Source: UBA5066 sp046331465
GTDB taxonomy: Bacteria; Acidobacteriota; Thermoanaerobaculia; UBA5066
Direction of reading: 5' to 3'
Length of the DNA: 64,000 nt
NCBI GenBank assembly: GCA_046331465.1
Contig: JAXLQV010000001.1
Location: forward strand, 620,001 to 684,000
Shown here: one piece after another, positions 25,761 through 34,934 of the stretch
Layout: each line of letters begins with the position of its first letter
Numbering within the stretch: position 1 is the first letter of the stretch
Program-made: the position numbers and the translations under genes
The notes under the pieces: model-generated
What the model was told of the DNA's origin: nothing
What the model saw: only the letters and a program-made list of their open reading frames with translations
Database searches by the model: none

Positions 25761-27308
25761 ATGCGAAACTTCGCGCCCGTGTCCGTGGAGAACCGTCCCG
25801 GGAAGGCCGCGCGCGTCGCCGGCGGGGCCCTCCTGCTCGCCGTCCTGGCCCAGGTGGTCCTCGGGCTCGACCGGGTCCGGATCGTCGTGACGGGCCTGCC
25901 CGACCTCGCGCCTTCGCTCATCGGCAGGGCGGCCGAGCCCGGGGCGTTCACGTCCCTCGGCCTCGCTCTGGCGGTCCTCGCGGTGGCGGCGACGGCGGCC
26001 GCGCGCACGGCTCCCGGGACGCCGCGGCGCCTCGAAGCGGCCGGCCTGGCGGGACTCCTGACGCTTGCGGGGTCCGGCGTCGCCCTGACGCTCCTCGGCG
26101 TGGCGACGCGGCGCTTCGTTCCGGCGGCGGCCTGGGCCGTCATCGCCCTCGCGGGCTTCGTCGCCCTCCGCTCGCCGCGGAGACGGGACGACGCGCCCCC
26201 GGCGCCGCTCTCGGCGTGGGACGGGGCGACGGCGCTCTTCCTCCTGGCGCTCCTCGTCCCGACCGTCTTCCCTTACGTCCACTTCGACGCGAAGGAGATC
26301 TGGGGCTGCCGGGCCGTCGCCGTCGCCGCCTCGGGCTCGCTCGAGGGGCTCGCGGAGTGCAGCCACGGCGGCTACCCGCCCCTCTTTTCGCTCCTCCTCG
26401 CGCTCGGCGGGTCGGACCCGGTCCTCGGCGGTCGGCCCGCGGCGTGGCTCCTCACCCTCTTCGCCGTCCTCTTCCTTCGCGGCGCCCTCGCTCGGCTCTC
26501 TCCGCGCCACGCCGCGGCGGCGACGCTCTTCGTCGTCGCGACGGGCTGGGTCTGGGTCACCTCCGCGATGTATTACGCGAACGTGCCGCTGATGGCCTTC
26601 CTCACCGGCGGCGCCGTCCTCGTGGTCGGCCCGCTGCCGGGAGCGCGCGGGAACGCGTGGCCCCCGTACGCGGAGAGGTTCGCGGCGGCGCTCCTCTTCG
26701 CGGCGGCCGCCCTCGTCCGCCCCGACGGCTTCCTCTACGTCGCGGCCGTCGGAGTCGCCGTCGCGCTCCTCGCCCTCCGTGCGCGGGCGTGGCCGGACCC
26801 GCTCCCGTTCGCGGGGGCCGCGCTCGGCTGGGCCGCCTGGGCGCTCCGCTCCGACGCCCTCCGCTTCGCCGGGACCTTCCACGAGCAGTCGTCGACCTGG
26901 CGGACGGCGGGGGCCACCGGGCCCGAGGCGGTCGAGCGGATCCTCCGTGTCTCGCTCAAAATCCTCCAGCAGCTCTGGCTCGCCCACTGGGGGCTCGGAG
27001 CGACGATCTGGGTCCTCCTCGGGGCGGCGCTCGCCGTGGCGCTGCGCGGCCGGGCACCCTCCCGCGCGGTCGCGGCCTGGGGTCTCGTGACCCTCGCGGG
27101 CCTCGGGACCGTCCTCGCCCTCTTCGCCGTCCTCCCGTTCACGGTCGACGTCGTCGCGGGCGTGCAGCCCTTCCGGTCGCGCGAGTTCCTCCTCTGCTGG
27201 GACAACTTCGCGCGCGTCGGCCTCGGGCGGATGGTCGTGCACCTCCTGCCGGCCGGCGCGTTCTTCGTCCTCGCCGTCGTGGAGGACTCGGCCTCTCCCT
27301 CCTCCTGA
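25761..27308 (+). CDS. GT-C-like polytopic membrane protein
   Basis: 515 residues with about 10-12 hydrophobic segments. After the second segment group comes VFPYVHFDAKEIWGCRA, an Asp in the first outer loop as in lipid-linked-sugar glycosyltransferases (GT-C). It continues with GGYPPLFSLLLALGG, the Pro-rich follow-on typical of that superfamily. It probably transfers a sugar from a polyprenyl carrier at the outer face, with acceptor unknown. The first outer-loop Asp is the main support; no closer subfamily was recognised. A similar protein is encoded at 46104. Confidence 0.65.
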   Translation: MRNFAPVSVENRPGKAARVAGGALLLAVLAQVVLGLDRVRIVVTGLPDLAPSLIGRAAEPGAFTSLGLALAVLAVAATAAARTAPGTPRRLEAAGLAGLLTLAGSGVALTLLGVATRRFVPAAAWAVIALAGFVALRSPRRRDDAPPAPLSAWDGATALFLLALLVPTVFPYVHFDAKEIWGCRAVAVAASGSLEGLAECSHGGYPPLFSLLLALGGSDPVLGGRPAAWLLTLFAVLFLRGALARLSPRHAAAATLFVVATGWVWVTSAMYYANVPLMAFLTGGAVLVVGPLPGARGNAWPPYAERFAAALLFAAAALVRPDGFLYVAAVGVAVALLALRARAWPDPLPFAGAALGWAAWALRSDALRFAGTFHEQSSTWRTAGATGPEAVERILRVSLKILQQLWLAHWGLGATIWVLLGAALAVALRGRAPSRAVAAWGLVTLAGLGTVLALFAVLPFTVDVVAGVQPFRSREFLLCWDNFARVGLGRMVVHLLPAGAFFVLAVVEDSASPSS

Positions 27309-27345
27309 CGCGCGGCCTTCGGCGGCCGCGCGATACTCCGGGCGC

Positions 27346-29475
27346 ATGCCGGCCGAGGCCCCCCCTCCCGCGACGAAGCGCTACGTCCTCAAGCGGGCGC
27401 CGTCGAAGGCCTACCGGATCGACTACCGGCGCGAGCTGAACCCGGAGCAGCAGGCCGTCGTCTTCGCCCCGGACGGCCCCACGGTCGTAGTGGCCGGGGC
27501 CGGGTCAGGTAAGACACGGACGCTCGTCTACCGCGTCTCGCGCCTCGTCGAGGACGGCGTCGCCCCGGAGGCGCTCCTCCTCCTGACGTTCACGAACCGC
27601 GCCGCGCGCGAGATGACCCGGCGCGTCGAGCGGCTCCTCGGCTCCGACATGGCGCGGATGGCGGCGGGGACGTTCCACTCCGTCGGCGCGCGCCTCCTCC
27701 GCCCCCACGCCGACCTCCTTGGCTACCGGCCGAACTTCTCGATCCTCGACGCCGAGGACAGCAAGGACCTCCTCGAGTCGGCGACCTCGGACCTCGGCAT
27801 CCCGGTCACCGAGCGGCGCTTCCCGAAGGGGGACCTCCTCCGCGCGATCGTCTCCTTCGCCGCGAACACCGGGCAGACGGTCGACGCGGTCGTCGGGCGC
27901 GACTACCCGCACCTGCTCTCCCAGCTCGAGCCGGTGAAGGCGGTGATCCGCCGCTACCTCGAGCGGAAGGTCCTCGCGAACGCGATGGACTACGACGACC
28001 TCCTCCTCAACTGGAGGCGCCTCCTCGAGACGCACCCCGAGGTGAGGAAGGCGCTCGCGCTCCGGTTCAAGTCGATCCTCGTGGACGAGTTCCAGGACGT
28101 GAACCGGCTCCAGTCGGAGATCGTCGACCTCCTCGCGCAGGAGTCGCCGGGGCGGAACGTCATGGTCGTCGGCGACGACGCCCAGTCGATCTACTCCTTC
28201 CGTGGGGCCGACGCCGAGGCGCTCCTCGGCTTCCCCGACCGGTACCCGGGCGCGGCGATCTACCGCCTCGAGACGAACTACCGCTCGACGCCCGAGATCC
28301 TGAAGCTCGCGGACGCCTCGATCGCCCACAACTCCCGCCGCTACGAGAAGACGCTCGTCCCGACGCGGGAGCCGGGCGTCCCGGTCGCGGTCGTCGGCGC
28401 GAAGGACCTCCCGCAGCAGGCCGAGTTCGTCGCGCAGCGCGTCCTCGAGCTGCGCGACGAGGGGACGCCGCTTTCCGAGATCGGCGTCCTCTACCGCGCC
28501 CACTACCAGGCCCTCGAGCTCCAGATCGAGCTGACCCGCCGCGGCATCCCGTACGAGGTCCGCTCGGGGCTCCGCTTCTTCGAGCAGGCTCACGTGAAGG
28601 ACGTCCTCGCCCACCTGCGCCTCCTCGTGAACCCGAAGGACGAGATGTCGTTCAAGCGGGCGCTCAAGCTCCTCCCGAAGGTGGGGGAGCGGACGGCGGC
28701 CGTCCTCTGGGAGGCGGTCTCCGACTCGCACGAGCCGCTCGCGGCCTTCCTGGCCCTCGAGCTCGGCAAGGCGCCGCCCGGCGCGCGCGCGGGGCTCCTC
28801 CGCTTCCGCGAGACGATGCGGACGCTGAAGAAGCCGTCGTACCTCTCCTCGCCCGCCGAGGCGATCCGCTTCGTCGTCGACGACGGCGGCTACGGCGACG
28901 TCGCGAAGGGGAAGTTCCCGAACCACTCGGCGCGCCTCGACGACCTCGAGGCGCTCGCGCAGTTCGCGCTCGCCTACGACGACGTCGGCCGCTTCCTCGA
29001 GGAGGTGACCCTCTTCGGCGACCCGGCGGGGGAGGACCAGGTGGCGGGGGAGGAGGACGACGAGCGGCTCGTCCTCTCCTCCGTCCACCAGGCCAAGGGG
29101 CTCGAGTGGAAAGCGGTCTTCGTCATCGGCCTGCAGGAAGACCGCTTCCCGAACCTCCGGGCCTGCAAGACCCCCGAGGGGCTCGAGGAAGAGCGGCGCC
29201 TCTTCTACGTCGCGGCGACGCGCGCCAAGGACGAGCTGACGCTCGTCCACCCGCTCACCGCCTTCGACCGCTACGGGGTCGTCGTCGTCACCGAGCCGAG
29301 CCGCTTCCTCCGCGAGCTGCCGGAGACGCTGTACGAGCGCTGGGTCCTCGACGAGAGCATCGACGCCGCCCTCGGCTCCTCTTCCGGCTCCTCTCTCGGC
29401 CCCGCCCCCGAGCGGCCGCGCCTTCCCTCCGCGGACCCGACCGCGGCCCCCGACGACGACGAGCCGGTGAACTGA
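27346..29475 (+). CDS. UvrD/Rep-family ATP-dependent DNA helicase
   Basis: 709 residues. Superfamily 1A motifs in order: LNPEQQAVV (Q motif), AGAGSGKT (Walker A, 50-57), LTFTNRAAREM (Ia), VDEFQDVN (II), GDDAQSIYSFRGA (III), LETNYRST (IV), VLSSVHQAKGLEWKAVFV (V) and YVAATRAKDEL (VI). It unwinds 3'-5' during repair or replication restart. The N-terminus has a 25-residue basic lead. It lacks the C-terminal RNA-polymerase-binding module of full PcrA, ending instead in a Ser/Pro-rich acidic tail. A GATACT at 27333-27338 just before the ATG could be a -10. Confidence 0.93.
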   Translation: MPAEAPPPATKRYVLKRAPSKAYRIDYRRELNPEQQAVVFAPDGPTVVVAGAGSGKTRTLVYRVSRLVEDGVAPEALLLLTFTNRAAREMTRRVERLLGSDMARMAAGTFHSVGARLLRPHADLLGYRPNFSILDAEDSKDLLESATSDLGIPVTERRFPKGDLLRAIVSFAANTGQTVDAVVGRDYPHLLSQLEPVKAVIRRYLERKVLANAMDYDDLLLNWRRLLETHPEVRKALALRFKSILVDEFQDVNRLQSEIVDLLAQESPGRNVMVVGDDAQSIYSFRGADAEALLGFPDRYPGAAIYRLETNYRSTPEILKLADASIAHNSRRYEKTLVPTREPGVPVAVVGAKDLPQQAEFVAQRVLELRDEGTPLSEIGVLYRAHYQALELQIELTRRGIPYEVRSGLRFFEQAHVKDVLAHLRLLVNPKDEMSFKRALKLLPKVGERTAAVLWEAVSDSHEPLAAFLALELGKAPPGARAGLLRFRETMRTLKKPSYLSSPAEAIRFVVDDGGYGDVAKGKFPNHSARLDDLEALAQFALAYDDVGRFLEEVTLFGDPAGEDQVAGEEDDERLVLSSVHQAKGLEWKAVFVIGLQEDRFPNLRACKTPEGLEEERRLFYVAATRAKDELTLVHPLTAFDRYGVVVVTEPSRFLRELPETLYERWVLDESIDAALGSSSGSSLGPAPERPRLPSADPTAAPDDDEPVN

Positions 29476-29520
29476 GCCCGAACGGGGGCGGTTCGTCCGC
29501 GTGGCGGGGCGCGCCGCCGA

Positions 29521-29549
29521 TTGACCGCTGGTCACATCTCCGGAACAAT
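29521..29549 (+). promoter_or_regulatory. Candidate vegetative promoter of the large secreted protein gene
   Basis: TTGACC (29521-29526) and AACAAT (29544-29549) are separated by 17 bases, a good sigma-70-type arrangement in a locally AT-richer patch 127 bases before the GTG at 29676. Confidence 0.45.
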
Positions 29550-29675
29550 CGCCGCGCGCCGGGGGAGCGAGACCCCGGCCGCCCGAGAGGAACCCCGCGG
29601 AACGAGGGAAAAGACCTGTTCCCGGGGCCGGCCCTTCCCGGTCCACCCGTCGCGACGGGCCCCGCAGGAGGAACT

Positions 29676-32600
29676 GTGAGAAGAGAACCGCTCCGCAGCC
29701 GGATCGCCGGGAGGCTGCTCCCCTTCGTGGCCCTTCTGGCCCTCGCGGCCGCTCCGCCGGAGAAAGCGGTCGCTCCGAAGACCACGTCGAAGCCGACGGC
29801 GACCGCGGCAAAGAAGCCCGCGGCGCCCGTGGCGAAGAAGGCCCGCGGACGCGTCCCGGCCCGGAAGACGGTCGGGGCGGAAGGGCCGTCGTCTCCCGCC
29901 TTCGTCGCGGGCACCGGGGGTCCGATCGTCGGTGTCCCGGTCGAGGGGGACTACGGGATCACCGTCTCGATGGCGGAGCTCGAGAGCCGCCAGGCCGTCG
30001 CGAACCGGACGCCCCGTGTCCGCCCGATCAAGCCGGAGCACGAGCTCGAGCGTGACGAACTCCCGCAGAACCCGGAATCCCCGGCGGTCTCGCAGTGGCC
30101 GCCGAGCGAGGGCGGATCGGCGTTCCGGGTCGAGGCGGGCGAGAGCAGCGTCGCGGCGCTCGCTCCCCAGACCAAGGGGATCCAGATTGCCGGGCCGACG
30201 CTGTCGGACACCGGCGCGTTCCCTCCCGACACGATGGGCGCCGTCGGGCCGACGCAGTTCATCGTCGCGGTCAACGGCCGGATCCGTTCCTACAGCAAGA
30301 CGACGGGGACCGCCGACGGGGCGATCAACCTCGACCAGGACGTCTTCTTCTCGTCGGTGATGACCCCGCCCACGTCCTCGAACTTCACGAGCGACCCGCG
30401 CATCCGCTTCGACCGGCTCTCGAACCGCTGGATCGTGATCATCATCGACGTGCCGGGCGGCTCGGGAACGCTGCCGAACCGGGTCCTTCTCGCGGTGAGC
30501 AACGCGGAGAACGTCACCTCGGGCTCGGCCTGGACGTTCTACCAGTTCCAGGCGGACTCGACGAACTTCGCCGACTACCCGACGCTCGGGGTCGACGCGG
30601 ACGCCCTCTACATCGGCGCGAACATGTTCTCGCCCGCGGGCTCTTTCGTGAACACGAACGCCTACGTCGTCCGGAAGAGCTCGATCCTCTCCGGGGGCCC
30701 GATCGTCTACACGCCCTTCGCGGGTCTCCTCGACGGCTCTTACGTCGGCCCCTACACGCCCCAGGGCGTCGACAACCCCGACCCCGCGAACACCGGCGCC
30801 TCGGCCCTCGGCTACTTCATCGGCGTCGACGGCGCCGAGTACGGCACGCTCCAGCTCCGCCGCGTGACCAACCCCGGCGGGACGCCGACCATGAGCGCGA
30901 GCATCCCGATTACGGTCGCGGCGACGGCCGCCCCCGTCCTCGTCCCGCACCTCGGGAACTCTCGGGTAACCACCGGCCGCCTCGATTCGATCGACGACCG
31001 GCTCTTCGCCGCGACGCTCCGGAACGGCCGGCTCTGGACGGCGCACAACGTCGGCGTCGACAACACGGGCGTGGCGCAGACGACGGCGGCGAACAACAAC
31101 CGGAACGGCGCCCGCTGGTACGAGATCCAGAACGTCTCCGGGACCCCCTCCGTCGTCCAGTCCGGCACGCTCTACGACAACAACGCCACGAACGACACGA
31201 ACCAGCGCAACTACTGGATGCCCTCGATCACGGTCTCGGGGCAGGGGCACGCCGCGCTCGGAAGCTCGATCGCCGGGACGAACGAGCGCATCAACGCCTT
31301 CACGACGGGCCGCCTCTCCGGCGACACGCTCGGGACGCTTCGCGACGGCCCGGGCGGAACGGCGTTTCCGGGCTACACGTCGAGCAGCACGGCCTACAAC
31401 CCGACGTCGGACACGGGCGCCGGCAGCGGCTCGCGGCGCTGGGGCGACTACTCGTTCACGAGCCTCGACCCCTGCAACGACATGACGATGTGGACGATCC
31501 AGGAGTTCTGCCAGGCGACGAACTCCTACCGCGTGGAGGCCGTGCAGCTCCTCGCCCCGCCGCCGGCCACGCCGAGCTGCGGGACTCCCACGGACGTCGC
31601 GCAGGGCGCCTCCAACGTCTCCGTGCCGATCGTCGGGACCTCGTCGAACGGCTCGGGCTTCTACGACACGCCGGCCACCGGGATGCCGCCCTGCCGCAGC
31701 CGGCTGGCCGCTTCCGTCTCCGGAGCCGGCGTCACGGTGAACGATGTCACGTACACCGACCCGACGCACGTCACGCTGAACGTGAGCGTCGCGGGAGGCG
31801 CGGCGACGGGCACCCGGACCGTCACCTTCACGAACCCCGACGGGCAGACGTCGCAGGGCGCCTGCCTCAACGTCACGTCGAGCGGCTGCCCGACCGTGAC
31901 GGGTACGGTGAGCGGCGGAGGGGCGATCTGCCAGGGCGTCGGCTCGACGGTCACCGTGACGGTCTCGGGCGGAACCCCGCCCTACACGGTCACGCTCACG
32001 AATGGAGGCGGCACGCAGACGGGGGCCAGCCCGCTCGTCTTCAGCGTGAGCCCGTCCTCGACTACGATCTACTCGGTCTCCTCGGGGAGCGACGCGAACC
32101 TCTGCGCCGTCACGGGAAGCGGCAGCGCGACCGTGACGGTGAACGCCGTGCCGGCGACGCCGACGGCGTCGAACGGCGGGCCGTACTGCGAAGGGACGAC
32201 GATCGCGCTCTCGACGCCGACCGTGGCGGGTGCGACGTACTCGTGGACGGGACCGGGCGGCTTCACGTCGAGCCAGCAGAACCCGACGCGCACGGGCGCG
32301 ACGGTGGCGATGGGCGGGACGTACTCGGTCACGGTGACCGTGAACGGCTGCACGTCGGCAGCGGGGACGACGAACGTCGTCGTGAACGCCGTGCCTGCGA
32401 CGCCGACGGCGTCGAACGGCGGGCCGTACTGCGAAGGGACGACGATCGCGCTCTCGACGCCGACCGTGGCAGGTGCGACGTACTCGTGGACGGGGCCGGG
32501 CGGCTTCGCGTCGTCGGCGCAGAACCCGACGCGATCGGGCGCGACGGTGGCGATGGCCGGGACGTACTCGGTCACGGTGACGACGAACGGCTGCGCCTCG

Positions 32601-33281
32601 GCGGCGGGAACGACGAACGTCGTCGTGAGCTCGGCGCTCGCGGCCCCCGTCATCACGACGCCTCCCGTCGTCGGGGCCGGGTCGCCGAACCGGGTCGCGA
32701 GCGTGCCGAATCACGCAGGGTCGACGTACGCCTGGGGAATCACGAACGGAACCATCACGTCGGGTCAGGGGACGTCGACCATCACCTACACGGCCGGGAC
32801 GGCCGGGACGCTCTCGCTCGCGGTGATCGAGACGGCGGCGGGAGGCTGCTCCTCGGAGACGGGGGCGGCGAACGTCACGGTCGCGCCGGTCGGGAGCGCG
32901 GTCCTTTTCTACTCCGTCGCTCCGTGCCGGGTCATCGACACCCGGAACGCGTCCGGGCCTCTCGGCGGACCGGCGCTGTCGGCCTCTCCCGCGACCCGGA
33001 GCTTCAAGGTGACGGGCACGTGCGGGATCCCGGAGACGGCGAAGGCGATCTCGGCGAACCTGACCGTCACCGGCCAGACCGTCGGCGGGAGCCTCGGCGT
33101 CTACGAGGGATCGCTCCTCGTCTCGCCGACCACGACCGCAATCAGCTTCCCGGCCGCGAAGACCCGTGCGAACAATGCCCTCGTCGGGCTCGCCACGGAC
33201 GGTACCGGGACGATCTTCGTCCGGAACGACGCGGCCGGCGCGGTCCAGTTCATCCTCGACGTGAACGGCTACTTCGAGTGA
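29676..33281 (+). CDS. Large secreted multidomain surface protein
   Basis: 1201 residues from GTG 29676, with AGGAGG just upstream. Signal peptide at 1-28, then a Lys/Ala/Pro-rich linker (about 30-70). Residues about 165-625 form one large domain (FPPDTMGAVGPTQFIVAVNGRI onward) that looks like a beta propeller by its strand pattern. An IPT/TIG-like part follows, then a Gly/Thr-rich 'PYTVTLTNGG' repeat, two near-identical 81-residue Ig-like repeats with paired Cys, another Ig-like repeat, and a C-terminal domain (about 1075-1201). That C-terminal domain reads FYSVAPCRVIDTR, TRANNALVGL, FILDVNGYFE, a module common on secreted acidobacterial proteins. No catalytic motif seen; adhesion or surface-layer roles are plausible. 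Confidence 0.85.
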   Translation: MRREPLRSRIAGRLLPFVALLALAAAPPEKAVAPKTTSKPTATAAKKPAAPVAKKARGRVPARKTVGAEGPSSPAFVAGTGGPIVGVPVEGDYGITVSMAELESRQAVANRTPRVRPIKPEHELERDELPQNPESPAVSQWPPSEGGSAFRVEAGESSVAALAPQTKGIQIAGPTLSDTGAFPPDTMGAVGPTQFIVAVNGRIRSYSKTTGTADGAINLDQDVFFSSVMTPPTSSNFTSDPRIRFDRLSNRWIVIIIDVPGGSGTLPNRVLLAVSNAENVTSGSAWTFYQFQADSTNFADYPTLGVDADALYIGANMFSPAGSFVNTNAYVVRKSSILSGGPIVYTPFAGLLDGSYVGPYTPQGVDNPDPANTGASALGYFIGVDGAEYGTLQLRRVTNPGGTPTMSASIPITVAATAAPVLVPHLGNSRVTTGRLDSIDDRLFAATLRNGRLWTAHNVGVDNTGVAQTTAANNNRNGARWYEIQNVSGTPSVVQSGTLYDNNATNDTNQRNYWMPSITVSGQGHAALGSSIAGTNERINAFTTGRLSGDTLGTLRDGPGGTAFPGYTSSSTAYNPTSDTGAGSGSRRWGDYSFTSLDPCNDMTMWTIQEFCQATNSYRVEAVQLLAPPPATPSCGTPTDVAQGASNVSVPIVGTSSNGSGFYDTPATGMPPCRSRLAASVSGAGVTVNDVTYTDPTHVTLNVSVAGGAATGTRTVTFTNPDGQTSQGACLNVTSSGCPTVTGTVSGGGAICQGVGSTVTVTVSGGTPPYTVTLTNGGGTQTGASPLVFSVSPSSTTIYSVSSGSDANLCAVTGSGSATVTVNAVPATPTASNGGPYCEGTTIALSTPTVAGATYSWTGPGGFTSSQQNPTRTGATVAMGGTYSVTVTVNGCTSAAGTTNVVVNAVPATPTASNGGPYCEGTTIALSTPTVAGATYSWTGPGGFASSAQNPTRSGATVAMAGTYSVTVTTNGCASAAGTTNVVVSSALAAPVITTPPVVGAGSPNRVASVPNHAGSTYAWGITNGTITSGQGTSTITYTAGTAGTLSLAVIETAAGGCSSETGAANVTVAPVGSAVLFYSVAPCRVIDTRNASGPLGGPALSASPATRSFKVTGTCGIPETAKAISANLTVTGQTVGGSLGVYEGSLLVSPTTTAISFPAAKTRANNALVGLATDGTGTIFVRNDAAGAVQFILDVNGYFE
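32145..32630 (+). repeat. Two tandem 243-bp coding repeats (Ig-like domains)
   Basis: Units 32145-32387 and 32388-32630 encode 81 residues each, beginning AVPATPTASNGGPYCEG. They differ at scattered bases (for example TSSQQNPTRT against ASSAQNPTRS), so the duplication is recent but not brand new and is not an assembly echo. Confidence 0.85.
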
Positions 33282-33292
33282 GCCCCGGCCGA

Positions 33293-33313
33293 GGGGTCAG
33301 GTCCTGATTTTCT
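33293..33313 (-). repeat. Dispersed repeat, copy 1 (reverse orientation, partial)
   Basis: The complementary strand reads AGAAAATCAGGACCTGACCCC, the core of the 29-bp repeat at 37537 and 49290 with one mismatch. It lies 11 bases behind the stop of the large secreted protein and just before the terminator. Confidence 0.75.
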
Positions 33314-33326
33314 GATACAGGGATTC

Positions 33327-33358
33327 CCGGGGCCCCGCGACGCGGGGCCCCGGCCTTT
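33327..33358. terminator. Bidirectional terminator between convergent genes
   Basis: Perfect 13-bp arms CCGGGGCCCCGCG (33327-33339) and CGCGGGGCCCCGG (33341-33353) around a single A, followed by CCTTT. It separates the plus-strand gene ending at 33281 from the minus-strand gene ending at 33370. Confidence 0.8.
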
Positions 33359-33369
33359 CCGGCGGGTCT

Positions 33370-33936
33370 TCAGGAAATGCCGAGGAGGGGAGCGACCTGC
33401 TCGGGCGGGGCCATGTACGCTCCCGCCTGGCGCTTCGTGATCTTCCCGGTCGGCGTCGTGACGAGGAAGTGCGGGACGCCGCGGACGCCCGCAGCCTTCG
33501 CCCACTTCCCGTCCGGGTCGATTCGCGCAGGGCGGCCGAGCGCCCGCGCCATCTCGAGGCAGGCCTCGGGCTTGTCCATCCCGACGACGAAGACGGTCTC
33601 GAAGCCCTTCGAGCGGATGTGGTCGGCGAGCGCCGCGTCGCCCGGAAGCGAGGCCCGGCACGGCCCGCACCAGGGGGCGACGTAGACGACGAGGCAGCCG
33701 TTCGCGCCGCGGCAGAGGACCGGCGCCTCGGCGGCGCCGTCGGCGCGCCCGTCGGCCGTCGCCGAGGCGAGGGCGACCTCGGGGAGGTAGGCGGGACGCC
33801 GGAGCCAGAGGAACGCCGCGAGGGCCCCGAGGGCGAAGAATGCGACCGCCCAGGGCGAGCTCCCGCGGGGCCGGTCGAGCGAGGCCGGTGTCGGAGTGGG
33901 ACGCAGCGAGCCGGGAGGCGGCGAGATCGTGCCCAT
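33370..33936 (-). CDS. Membrane-anchored thioredoxin-like (TlpA-type) protein
   Basis: 188 residues. A Pro-rich start is followed by one membrane segment (about 28-45), then a thioredoxin-like domain with the redox pair C90-GP-C93 (APWCGPC) and the cis-Pro loop RGVPHFLV. TTPTGKITKR and the final helix fit TlpA/DsbE proteins, which reduce or exchange disulfides in the periplasm. Two extra Cys (75, 81) lie just before the strand leading to the active site. No cytochrome-maturation genes are next to it, so its partner is unknown. Confidence 0.85.
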   Translation of the reverse strand: MGTISPPPGSLRPTPTPASLDRPRGSSPWAVAFFALGALAAFLWLRRPAYLPEVALASATADGRADGAAEAPVLCRGANGCLVVYVAPWCGPCRASLPGDAALADHIRSKGFETVFVVGMDKPEACLEMARALGRPARIDPDGKWAKAAGVRGVPHFLVTTPTGKITKRQAGAYMAPPEQVAPLLGIS

Positions 33937-33999
33937 CGGGAGCGAATCGTAGCGCCGCGGGCGGATCGCGGCGCGGCAGGCGGCAGCGCGCAGGCCCGG

Positions 34000-34827
34000 C
34001 TAGGGGTGCGCCGCCGCCGGCGGCGCGAGGAGCCCGTCGATCTCCCGCGCGAGGAGCTCCGCGAGGCCCGGGAAGTCGTTGTGCGTCGCGCCCGGTACCT
34101 CGACCCAGCGGGCGCCGGGCCGGGCGGCGGCGAGCTGGCGTCCCATCTCGACCGGAACGACGTCGTCGAGGCTCCCGTGGAGGAGGACGACCGGCGCGGG
34201 GACGCGCCCTATCTTCGAGAGCGAGTCGAAGCGGTCGCGCACCACGAGCGGCGCGAGCGGGCCGGCGACGAGTCGCCCCATGTCGACGATCGACGTGTAG
34301 GCCGAGACGAGGGCGACGGCCGCGACCCGATGGCGCGTCGCGAGGTCGACGGCGACGCCCGACCCAAGCGAGCGCCCCACGAGGACGACGGGACCGGGAG
34401 GGAAGCCCCGGCGGCCGAGCTCGGCGAGCGCCGCCTCGCCGTCCGCGCGGAGGCCCTCCTCGCCGGGCGAGCCGGCGAGCCCGCCGTAGCCGCGGTACTC
34501 GGCGAGGAGGACGCCGAAGCCGTGCGCCCGGAGCGCGTCGGCGAGCGGGAGGTTCTGGGCCGCCGCCTCGGCGTTCCCGTGGAAGTAGAGGAGGACGGGG
34601 CGGCCGGGAGCCGGAGGAGGGAAGAACGCGCCGGAAAGGCGGGCGCCGTCGGCGGCCGCGTATCGGGCGACGCTCCACCCCTCACCTTCGCGCGGCTCCG
34701 GGAACGGGGCCTGCGAGGCGGGGAAGATCATCGAGCGGACGAAGGCGGTCAGCACGGCGAAGGCGAGCGCCGCGACGACGAGGAGCGCGGCAACGAATCC
34801 GAGGGTAGCAGCGGGGGGGCGTCGCAT
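34000..34827 (-). CDS. Membrane-anchored alpha/beta hydrolase (BEM46/ABHD13-like)
   Basis: 275 residues. An N-terminal membrane anchor (about 8-30) is followed by an alpha/beta hydrolase fold: oxyanion LLYFHGNAEA, nucleophile S153 in VGRSLGSG, LLHGSLDDVVP with the acid Asp, and ATHND with the catalytic His. The HGN and GRSLGSG pair is typical of BEM46-like serine hydrolases, which act on lipids or esters; the substrate is unknown. AGTCTA at 34845-34850 (TAGACT on the coding strand) may be its -10. Confidence 0.87.
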   Translation of the reverse strand: MRRPPAATLGFVAALLVVAALAFAVLTAFVRSMIFPASQAPFPEPREGEGWSVARYAAADGARLSGAFFPPPAPGRPVLLYFHGNAEAAAQNLPLADALRAHGFGVLLAEYRGYGGLAGSPGEEGLRADGEAALAELGRRGFPPGPVVLVGRSLGSGVAVDLATRHRVAAVALVSAYTSIVDMGRLVAGPLAPLVVRDRFDSLSKIGRVPAPVVLLHGSLDDVVPVEMGRQLAAARPGARWVEVPGATHNDFPGLAELLAREIDGLLAPPAAAHP

Positions 34828-34934
34828 GGGCGGCGGGAGCGCCGAGTCTATCGGCCTCCCGGGCCCGGGCGGGGCGAGCCGCGCGCGGCCGGCCCGGGCT
34901 CGTTGCGCCGCCGCCGCTGGCGCGATCCGGGCGG

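Noticed and set aside
27500..27512. GGGTCAGGT similar to the dispersed repeat core
   Set aside because: It encodes the Gly-Ser-Gly of the helicase Walker A motif (AGAGSGKT) and matches the repeat only over 9-10 bases.
32145..32630. Tandem 243-bp units as an assembly duplication
   Set aside because: The units differ at several codons and the flanking sequence continues in frame, so they are real diverged copies.
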